NCBI GenBank assembly: GCA_019055375.1
Contig: JAHQIW010007390.1
Coordinates: 124,001 to 188,000, forward strand
Reading direction: 5' to 3'
Origin: Parelaphostrongylus tenuis
Taxonomy: Eukaryota > Nematoda > Chromadorea > Rhabditida > Metastrongylidae
Length of the DNA: 64,000 nucleotides
Below the pieces are notes generated by a model that worked only from the letters and a program-made list of their open reading frames with translations, was not told the DNA's origin and searched no databases. The position numbers were made by a program, and so were the translations under genes. Numbering within the stretch: the first letter of the stretch is position 1; every line of letters begins with the position of its first letter. Below are positions 37,965-48,700 of this stretch, in pieces.

Positions 37965-38090
37965 ACCTTGTGATAACCCGTTCCGTCATGCCGTCGCGCT
38001 CTCTTCAAAAGCACTTCTTCGCCGCGTTGCGGCAACCGCCCGCCGCGCGCGGCGCAGCTCGGGGCGACGAATTTCGAAACAACTCGAGGG
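37965..38090 (+). CDS. weak candidate exon, GC-rich and arginine-rich
   Basis: The stretch follows an acceptor-like AGCTCCTCCAG and precedes a donor GAGGG|GTTAGT. One frame is open and ends two bases into a codon, fitting the exon at 39580. The peptide is very basic (RRVAATARRARRSSGRR). GC content is far above that of the neighbourhood. All of this could also come from a GC-rich repeat lying beside the SINE that ends at 37920. Confidence 0.2.
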
Positions 38091-39256
38091 GTTAGTCATC
38101 GCTCGCTCATGGCCCTGTCCACACCTGCTGATGCAAGAGCGTCGTTTTTCGTTCGTTTTTTATTTCTATCTTTTTCTTTTTTGTTTATTTGATCTACCGA
38201 TCGATTTATTCCCTCTGTATCCTCTGTATCCTCTACTTTATGTCAGGGCATTCGATTGTTGCCTATCATGTCTATAGGTGGAGCTTGAGACTTTTGGCTC
38301 TGGTAAGGGTCCTACGTATCATTTGAGGAGAGGACCTCCAAATTTGGTACATCAACGTCTTTACCTTTTTTGATTGAAAAAATTTGAGGGACAGATCCCT
38401 CCGGACTCTCTCAGATCGTCCGATTTTTCAAAGTTCTTTTTGTCCAACTCGCTTTTCTGATCCTTTCTATTGAAGTCTTCCAGTGGCTTTACTCCTCTTT
38501 TCCTCTCGAGGCACTCAAAATCACAAGTGTTTTCCTTGTATCTTAGGTGGCCGAAAGTTCTGAAATGCTTTCTCTGCAGCTTTTTTTTCTGAAGAGATAT
38601 GAGGGAGAGGCTAACAGTCTGTTAACCCTAAAGGGACGACGTGTACCAGATGAAGTACACGATTGTTCGAAGGCCTTTCTCGCCTGACAAGACCTTTCTC
38701 CTAGGCACTTGCTCTTCATTCGAAAGCTCAAATCTCTGTCATTTCAGCGATATGTTTGATTTTCGAAAAAGCCTTTTCATTACGTTGTAGCGACGGAAAT
38801 AAGATTGTGTTTCACGCTCAGTTTGATCTATTTGCTCGGCTTGGGCTTGTAAATGGCTCTGTGCCAAACTCTTATGGGTCTTTCGGTAGCCCAATTCTCG
38901 AGGATTTTAATGCTTAATTGGTTGTTTTGAAAGGTTATCATATAACGCCGTAAGAGCGAAAAGAACCTTACGTTTCGCATTTAAGGTTTTTACCGTCCAG
39001 AAAGGTCATTTATGCAAGAAAAACATATGATCGTGTAGAGGAAATCGTGGAGTATCAAAGTAACACGAAAATTCGAAGGTTCTAATTTTTAAATGGAGGA
39101 TCAACCCTAATTGAATGGCAAAAATCGGCGCCTCTCATGAGTCGCGCTCGGCGGTCGATCAGCTGCGGTCCCCAGCGTGTTACTTGGTCAACAGTGCCAC
39201 CTATGATATCAATTCTGTCTATTTCTGAGCGAATGTCGAGTGGTATACAAAAAATC

Positions 39257-39330
39257 GTTCTGGGCGAGAATTGAACTCGCGCGTTTGTCGCGAGCGCGGT
39301 GTACTACCTCTACGCCATAGAGGCCACTCA
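39257..39330 (-). repeat. tRNA-like sequence, pseudogene or second SINE family head
   Basis: On the minus strand the A box is TGGCGTAGAGGTAGTAC and the T arm is well formed: GCGAG, loop TTCAATT, CTCGC. The acceptor and anticodon stems do not pair, so it is not a functional tRNA. A related sequence occurs at 50515-50588. Confidence 0.45.
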
Positions 39331-39579
39331 TATCCTTCTCATAAGTCGAAGTGATATCCCCTTTCAACATCTGAACAGTCCATACTTTTCTTCTTCTTCT
39401 TTTTTCCTCTTTATTGGCCTCTAGTGGAGACTCTTATGCATCCTGTAATCACATCTAATTTACTTTTCCCTCGCGTCGTTCCTTCTCCTCGAATTGCCTT
39501 CGCTTTTCTGTCGTTCTCGCGAATTTCTTCCTGGATCGCTTTATTTTAACGCCTATACATTTGTTTGATCCGATTTCAG

Positions 39580-39756
39580 GTATCCTCAAATCAGTTCACC
39601 TCCACCTCTAACCGCTTTCAAAACGGCTCGTGAAAAGCATCGAAGTGTTAGTGCCGAAGAGGCGGCCGTCGTACCGGACGAGCTGAGCACTGCTGGCGGC
39701 ACCACCGAATCGGCAAGAGACTACCGATCTCCACCGATGAAGTCACAACAACCGAG
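39580..39756 (+). CDS. exon 1 of the visible gene model
   Basis: Acceptor CCGATTTCAG, donor CCGAG|GTAAGG. It starts with the last base of a split codon and ends with two bases (AG). Encodes YPQISSPPPLTAFKTAREKH, then a Glu/Ala-rich segment and RDYRSPPMKSQQP. An earlier exon must exist. Confidence 0.85.
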
Positions 39757-42700
39757 GTAAGGCCTTTGATAAGGGGCTTCAAGGCCCTTGACTTCCTTAT
39801 GCTTGTGGTTTTGTCCAGCCCTATTACCTTTTTTCCTCACAAGTTATCGCTTATCGCTTTGTAGTTAGGAGTTCGTAAGACGTAGTGAAAAGATACCTTC
39901 GAACTCTCGGTATATTTTGTGATATGGGAAGGAGACGTGCCGGGCAGTTATCAGAGATGCCTTACGACGCACACTTGGTCAATGGTTCGATCCCGCCGCG
40001 CCCAAGACTCACCAAGTCTTCCACCCCTTCAGGATCGGCGTATCGCTACCACACCTGCTTAGGAAGAAAGCAGCACTGACTTGGAACAGCGGCAGACCAT
40101 TCCTGGTCATGTAAAGGCTATATATGCATTCAGTCACCCTTAACGACGCAAGAATGAAGTCAAATACATGACCTATTTCATTAGGGTTTGATTAACGTGA
40201 GATTTATCTTTTTTCTTGGGGAGAAATTTCTGTGGAGTACGTTTCGCTATCCAAAAATAAGAGCCTATTTTGCAGATTTCGAGGTATGTTTTGAAGTGAT
40301 ATCAGTAGAAAATGATTGAACTCATAGTTAACCCGTTCGCGACCATGGACCCACGGTCTCTGCATGTCTGACTCCCGGCTTGCCATTGTTGAGCGTAGTA
40401 CACTGAAGGTTAGAGATGCAGAGAAGGTGGAACAGACCGTCAACAGTTGTCAGTTGAGATGCCGAGGCCGTGAGTCACGGTCCCGAGAGGAGTAAAGGGC
40501 ATTACGAAGCATTTTCGCCTGCACTTTTTCCATTAGAAACCACTTCCTATGTTATTTCGTCGTAAATTTGAGCTTTATAATTATGAATGATTTTATAATT
40601 CGTACTTTCTAGGCGCAAAAAGTGCATATTTTTCTCAAAATGACGATATTCTATAGATTTATGGATACCTGTCATCCTGTCTGTCGCATGTGATAGGTCT
40701 TCTTAAGCCGCTTAGTCTCGTGAGGGCATTTGTCTGGCGTATCCCTGCAGATGGGGGCATGAGGCGGATTGGGGTCAAAGCGCTCGGGCGGACTACCAAA
40801 TACAATCCGTTTGTTCTCTCTCATTTCATAGAGAATTCTTAGTCAATCTTGTATGATACGTTTCCGTCTGTTGAATCGAAAGACACCGATGTTCATCGAT
40901 CGTTCGTTCGTTTTCTTTCATGTTCAACGACGAGAAGAGAAATGAGAATGTGAAAATCTACCAGCACTGACAGCCGGCCGGCTGTCCGAGTGACCGGCAA
41001 TATTCTTGTTTTCTGTCGCATTTCGAGCCGAGTGTGATTCATATTGTTATCACAGTCGGCGGCTTTAACTCAGATCATGTAAAAACTGACGCTATTACAA
41101 CTTATCTGGAAAACATGTGTGGCGCAGCGGATAGGGGCGGCCTGCGGTACCCACGTAGTTGATGGTACGACCGCTCGCTCAAGGCTCATCGAGCCATGAA
41201 CCCCCTCTGGCGTCGACGATTTCGTACTAGACTTGTCTGGAAGGATAGCATCACTAATTTAATTTATCGGTAGACCACCTCGAGTCAATGTGAAGGCCAA
41301 ACTCCATTCAGTGACCTCTAACGATGCCTTATTGAAGTCGCATTTATCGCGCATCCCTCAAGGATTGATTATCGCCGCGGATTTTATCCTCTTATCTTGT
41401 CACCCTCCAGATCGCTCGGTTCTCAGAATTATTCGAGATCTTCGCAGTATACCCGCCAATTTCTTATATAGTAAGCTAATGGGTTACATAATACGTATTT
41501 TTAGTTTGTATTACGAATTAACCTTTTCGGGGCCATGGACTCGACCCTCTGCGTGTTTAGCCTCCAGCGTGTTCCGTCTAACAATGGCGCCTAACCCAGG
41601 TGTGCCATTGTTAGACGCAATACGCTGGGGTTAGACGCAATACGCTAAGGGTTAGAGACGCAGAGGATTGGGTCCATGGTCCCGAAAGGGTTAGATGGTT
41701 GTTTCAATTTCACTTTACTGCCTTTTGAAGCAGTGTTATAATCTTACAAATAGAATATCCATCTGAGAGTAGTGCGTACTATGCGAAACTCTCGACCCCA
41801 GGCCAGAACTGAACCCACGTTTCACGCATCGCTGCCGCTGCTTTGCTAACTCTCTCCCTTCGATGTAATTTCGTGCTGTCGACAGCTGGGTTCAATGCCA
41901 ATATACGCTCAATCGAGCAGACACATTGAAGCTTGATTGCTGATAACTACGATAGGATATATCGAATAAAGAGTGGTAGCAGAACGGTGGGCTTGGTGCT
42001 GCAGGGAAAGCACGCGACCCCAATATGGACTGAAAGCTCGTTCAACCCCCTCCCGAGATCGAGTGTTTTGCACACCACTCAATTCTCTTAGTTAGTTAAA
42101 TATCAATATTGCAACTTCAGGTTTTACGGTGGTCCCCTGAAAGGAGCACTGTCTCATCCGCTACATACGCCTGGATCTCGTTCGAAAACATTGGCTTGGT
42201 TCCTGGCCGATGATCTGTTGGAGAAGAAGAACGGCGGTAAGTGCTGATAGACCCTCTTTTCTCTCGTACCAGCTTTTCATTTTCCTCCAAATTTCTCGGG
42301 TTATCGTCGCCCATACGGTGGTATCTCGTGCTTTTCATGCTTTCTTTATCTTTAAAAGATTGCTAAGCATGTGAATGTCATGTCGCTGTCCTTTCGCTAT
42401 CTCTGTCGTTTCCAATTCCCTTCATTCTTCATACGAGTCTCTCATCATCGCCTCGACCTTAGTAGGTTTATAGTTAGTAATCAAGTGAGTCGAAAAGGAT
42501 GGAGCAGTCTAGAATATGGTGGACACAGGTTGTTTTCGTGGTAGTAAAGGGGTTATGGGAACAGAGAAGAGGAAGGAGGGAGGGAGGGGGGAGGGTGTGG
42601 CCTTTAATGGCGTTATGTATGCCGGATCCCCGCCTTCTGTTGTCCTTCATTTACAGCATCAATCGACCCTGTCTGTCGTCTTTCTCATTTCTATGCGTCG

Positions 42701-45700
42701 TAGGCTACTGGTTCGAACCTCTCAAGGGGAGATATCAAGTGTTCTTTCAGTTTAGCATTGGGTTCTGGTGCGTTTGAACGGCGATAGATATCGATCTTTA
42801 CGATTCTTTTATTCCTTCTATAACATTGATAAGGCGTCTCAATGATTTTTATGTGTTTCATTTTGCTTTCGACGTTCCACTCTCCTCTGCTTTTGCGATA
42901 TTAATCGATTTTTGATATGTTTTCTAAATATAGAATCGACATCAAGATGCGTCGCGAAGAACGAAGGGACAATGCCCCGACTCGTTTCATGTAACTAAAA
43001 CTGTCAGACATTGAATATCGGATGAAAATATGACGAATGTTATGAAAGCTGTGTAAATAGTGCACATCATATCTATATATGCCATCCAGTGTTTATGTAT
43101 GTCTTCGCATAACAATCATGTTTCTTTACGGGCGTGTGTGGCGCAGTGATTAGAGGTGCCCTGCGACGTACACGTACGTGGTGGATGGTTCGATCCCTCG
43201 CCTTCGGGGCTCATCAAACCTTCCATACCTCCGGAGTCGGCGATTTGATACAACTTATCCGGCAGGATAGAAGCTGTGACTCGATACATCAATAAGCAAT
43301 TATGTGCCATTGTAATGACCAGATATTCATCAATCACCTTTGTGCTACGAATGGAGGCGAATGCATGGCGTAATCCTGAGGGATTATTGATGAGCGCCGA
43401 GAGCGATGTCCTTCATCCTTTATCTTACTATTCTGTGCAATTTTGGTGTCTCTCTGGCTGATTCTAGGCGATGGATCTATCTTTATTTCATTGTTTTATT
43501 AGGTAGCTAGCTGTTCCTTTGTCGTGTAAAAGCTAGCAGCTTCATTAACTTTCTCTTTGATCCAGAAGAAAGGAGAAAACCGGCTCATGGATTTATACAG
43601 TTTTATGTGCCATTCGGTTCAGGGAAAAAGTTCACCAGCATCTATAACACTGACCTATATTTATAGCTTATAACATTGGTTATAGCAGATATAATCCAAT
43701 AGATATTGTCTTACTGTATCGACATCACTTGCGTTATCCGGTCCCAGTACCAGCGCTAGTGCAGAAAGAGTTATTTCTCAGTGATTTTAAAGTGTGAGAA
43801 ATCGTACGATGAAATCTCAAAAAATCTGAGAAGAAGTTATGAAATTATGTTTCTCATTCAAACTTTTCTCCCTGAAGAAAGCTTTTCATTCAGACTTTTA
43901 GTAACCGTTCCCAAGACCGACTGTCTATTAATTTCGGCATGCTTCAATATAATTCCTTATTATCTTCTTAAAGCCAAACACGAGGTGTTACATTGATCTT
44001 TATTTGACAGCTGACGTTTCGGCAGTTCACCTTCTTCAGAGCCTGGAGAGATCAAATTGTCCACAATCCAATCAGTCAAACACCTCCATTTCCTTTAGTA
44101 AAAATCACCAGACCTAGATTGCAATCGCTTCAAGCACAAAATCAACTCTCAACATACTCACCGCTTTTCTTATGTGTGTTCCACTGAATGAAAGAGGGGG
44201 AGGTCACCGGAAGGAGATAACATAGGCTCGTAATGCACCCTACCCATCAAAAACAACAGCCTTATATACTGGCTCATATCACGAGTGATAACGAGGCATT
44301 CCTCTTTGCGGTTTATGGTTGAATGGGTCGTATTAATCCAAAACGCTTCCAAGATCTTTCGCACTGATGTTTTTGTTCCTGCGCAAGTGGTAACTTCGAT
44401 CTCAAAATTAACTCAGTCATGATTCTGTGCTCTGTGTGTCCCTAGCGGGGTATTTTGTCTATCAAGACGCTTGTCAGTTAGGTGTTCTTCTATGCGGGCA
44501 TAGAGCGGCCTGCCCGTTCCGCCAATATATTTATCACTCACTACACGCTTTGCAAGAGATTAGGTAGACTGTACCTACGCTCATGCAATCACCGTCTCTG
44601 CCGTCACGACATATTTTACAATCTTTCATCATACAGAGACGGTCATATAAGCGGTTGCGAACTAGTTGGCGTTTTAGAGTATTCGGTGGTATTTCTATAA
44701 TGGCCACCGTGACAGTCAAAAGAATGTCAAGTTTCGCTCAGCTCAACGCTTTTTCCGGTGCCAAATTTGCGAAATCCAATCTTTTTATTTTTGATTCCAA
44801 TGAGATGTATATATATTTATTTTTGATATTACAGCGCAATAGAGAAACCGTTTCGAAAATAAAGAGAATTTCCAAGTCTTTTGAGGTTTAAGCTATCGAA
44901 TGACTACTCAGACTCCAAAGACCACCGCAAAATAATCTTTTATGGGCGCTGGAACTGGGACCGGATAACGGAAGAGCACCCTGTATTCTATTGAGTTATA
45001 AAGCTGTATTAATTAGATCCTACTGTATTTAATCACTTCAAAACTGGCAAAATGGTATTTGAAGCTGCTAAACCGGTATAACCTTTTTCGATTTTTCACT
45101 AGATCATTAGTTTTGCAGTAGATTACTGTAGATGTTGGTTTGAACCAGCATTGTTTCTCGTGAAATACCGATGTAGTTTATGAACGCAACATTTGTCATT
45201 CGATATTCTTCTGGACTCATGACGCTTCTCCAGCTGCAAGTGGCACCGACGATGATTTGTTGCCTTAGCTTATCATCCTTCCCCTTCCCCCTCCCTCATT
45301 TCGCAAGCCATCGTAGATGTTGATTTTGGCTAAAGGATAGCCGTTTTTTTATTTGTCCTTTCCAGATCTAACGATTAATTCATACGAATATGCTCGTCGT
45401 AGTCGAATTGATTGTTACGGGTGAATATTTTTGCAGAATTTTTGTCGTTAGGACTTTTGTAATTTCGGCAGCCAAGTCTCCTAAAAGCGAAGACATTATC
45501 AGTTAATTTTTGAATCCTTCCGTTTTTCTGGCTTTTGACTTTTGACTTCATTTTCGAGAAAGGCTCTCTTTCTCTCTCCACTGGCGTCTAGGAAATCGAT
45601 TCATATAAACAACTGAATTGCCATCACAATCGGAACATAGCCTGTTCCTGTGTGTTCTGTCTCTGTCACTGAGTCATTTTCGTCGCCTACTCATTTATAA

Positions 45701-48700
45701 GTCCAAATGTACACATAGGTGTTGTGTAGTGTCCAGGGGTACACACGTAGGCCATGCTTCGATTTCGTATCCAGCTGGGAAAACTGCTTTGAAGTTCCTT
45801 AAGAGTCTGGAGGGTGGCAATGATTTTATATCATCGATAGATCCTCATAAATCATTCTATATGACAGATCGCTGTTAAGTGGCATCCCTATGAAATTGAT
45901 ACTGCATGGTGCAAACTTCAGGGCTTGTTGTTCTTTCCCTTTTTTATGTAAAGGTTGACGTGAAGAATAAGAGGCAAAGCTCATGGCTTTGATCAATCTC
46001 GGGGGGATACGCCATGCATTCGACTCCATTCGTAGCATAGTTTGAGGTGATTCGAATGCCGTTTTCACCCAGAAAACCGAACTAAGGGTAAACCTTTCTA
46101 GGAATGACCACCGTCTTAATAGCTCTTGATAGTCACAATGTGGTAAACCCTTTTTGATGCACGAGAGTTGGCGACTGCCTAATGTGACCACGACCCGTGC
46201 GAGGCTATGGCTAGGCTGACTACGGGACCTCAGGGAATAAAGTCCGGCTACCCCTGCAAGAAAATTTCTATTCCAGTATTCTGCATACTGGGTGCTCCAG
46301 TCTACGATGTGGGACGGTGAGACGACCGGTGAGAGGTGATCAAATCAAATCTTAGGTTCAACGGATTCACATGCGTATTTGGCCTTTACAATGACTCTCG
46401 ATCACCTACTGTGTATTAAGTCAGTCCTGTTATCCTCCCAGACAAGTCCGGTTTCTATCTGCTGACCCAAAATGATGAAAGGTTTGATGAGCGTAGGACT
46501 GAGCCATCAACTATCTGTGTGTGTCGCAAGGCATTGCAAACCACTGCACTACACGCCCCTTCAAATCAGTATACGTGTATTTACGTATAGATTTACATAC
46601 TTCGTAGCAGATGTTATCAACAAGTGATTTTTCGTGCTTTTTTGACTTTTTTCTGCAAACAATCGATCGACGATAACGTCACGTACGTGTGACTTTTCTG
46701 TATTTCTGTTGTTTATGTAAGTGTACAAGTGAATCTATTCACATTAGCATAACAGCCACAGAATCACGTCGAACACATATGTGCTATGGTCGACGGGCGA
46801 TCTAGCGCGGTTTTTTCGTGATTCTCACCCTCACTCTTACGCCTGGCTCTACAACTGTTGTTTTTTTGTATGTGAAAGGCCGTCCTTACGCTACCACCAC
46901 CGTCACTACTACGATCATTGTTGAGCCCCAAAAACCAGGGAAAAATACGTTTTCAGAGGCAAAAATTGCCTATTCTTTACCGTAGGATGTATATAAACGC
47001 TGACTGTTTTATTGGTCTACTTGGTTTAATCTTTTCACTGCGGCAGCGGGTGGCTCGGATGGCTCGGCCGGCCACGCAGAGCGGCTAGCTTTAAAAATAC
47101 CTTTACCGAACTCATTTCAATGATATTAATACCACTTAGTGGAGATAAACTCTATTCAATATCTGGATCTTCCGAACTAATACCAGATTTTCATTGGCAG
47201 GAGGGGGGTAGCGCCAGTCGTCGTAAGCTGTCCGAACAGCGCCGACAGGCCGTTTTAGTTTTAGTTTTTATAGTTTAGAATTTGAGGCTAGCTGTTGTCG
47301 ATGATGTCTCGTTGTTTCTCATTACATTATCGCACACAGGGTTGAAGTGATTTGTTCTAGCGGCGGTCAACGGTTCTATGAGGACAGAGAGTAAGAATTG
47401 CAAATCGGATGAGAAGAAACGTCGCCGTGCGTTACGTCGAGCGAAGAAAAGTGAAACAGCAGCAGGACATTTCGATCTGGCTGAAATCGACACAAGCGGT
47501 AAGTGATTCAGTAAGAATTCTCGAACCTGCATCAATTGTATTAGGAGCCCTGGTAGTGTTGTAAGTTAGCACACGCCCTCGGAAAGAGCGTGATACGGGT
47601 TCGACTTCCGTCTGAGGTCTAAAGTTTAGCTTATCACGCGATATAATTGGTTTCAAGTGTTAATAAATCTCATATTAGTGTTAATGGTGGTAGTGTTTAT
47701 TACGCGATTCCTTCTATTCAAAAATCACAGGTGTTTTCTTTTTTATAGCAGCGACGCTCGAGGATTTATTTGCCAGTGAACGTCAGCGTATTCTAAGTGG
47801 AGTCGATGATTTTTGGTATTATGATGTTGCATCGGATGGCTATTACTATGAACAGAACGGCGCCAAAGGATGGAGACGTCGTATGCCAAATTCGGCAATA
47901 CAACGCATGAAAGAGCAGGTGAGCATCAATACAAAGTCCCCTATTGTTCTACAAATTTAAGAACTGCGTATGGCTCAGCGTGTGAAGGGTGTTAGGCGAC
48001 ACAAACGTGCTTCGATAGTTTGGTACCTTGACGCCCAAACCTCACCAAGCCTTTCAACACTCCGGGGTTGACGAATTGGTGTCACCAGACTTGTCTTGGG
48101 AGTTAGCACCATTAACTTCGTGCATCGCTAGGCCACCGCTAGTTATTTGAAACGCTAGATACGCACCTCTGACGATGCCACGAATGGAGTCAAGTGCATG
48201 GCGCATCCCTCAGCGATTGATTAGCGCTGAAAGCTTCAAGGTCCATTCTGAGCTCGCAACTAGTGGTTATACCGATCGAGGAAGTTTCGAGACTCGAAGT
48301 AAATTTTTCCTATGGCGTTAATCAGTCTATTTTCTTTAGTTTACACGAGTTAATACAGTTCAAGTTGTTTTTTTTTATATAACTGACGATTTATGAGTGT
48401 TTTTCATCTGTTATGACTGACTAGAATGAGGGCGCCATGGCTGAGCGATTGTGATGCTTGTCGTGGTGCGCAACCTCCCTCCACCCCTCTCCCCTCAACA
48501 TTCTGCGGCAGTCAACAAGGACAGCTTATGGAGCGCCACAGCTAAGCTATCTTCGAGAAGGGAAACGCGCTCAACTAGTAATCTACGATGTTCAGAAAGA
48601 AAACGAAAAAAACGATTGATCGCTGAAAGTTTTGGGATACCCAGTGTGAAAAAACACGATGAAAACGGATCGATCAGTGAAGTAATGAAAACTGAATAGT

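Noticed and set aside
38248..38302. Possible exon between CTTTATGTCAG and CTG|GTAAGG
   Set aside because: The only open frame ends in phase 0, which cannot join the exon at 39580 (needs two leftover bases).
42650..42730. B-box-like GGTTCGAACC
   Set aside because: No A box at tRNA spacing and no acceptor stem pairing.
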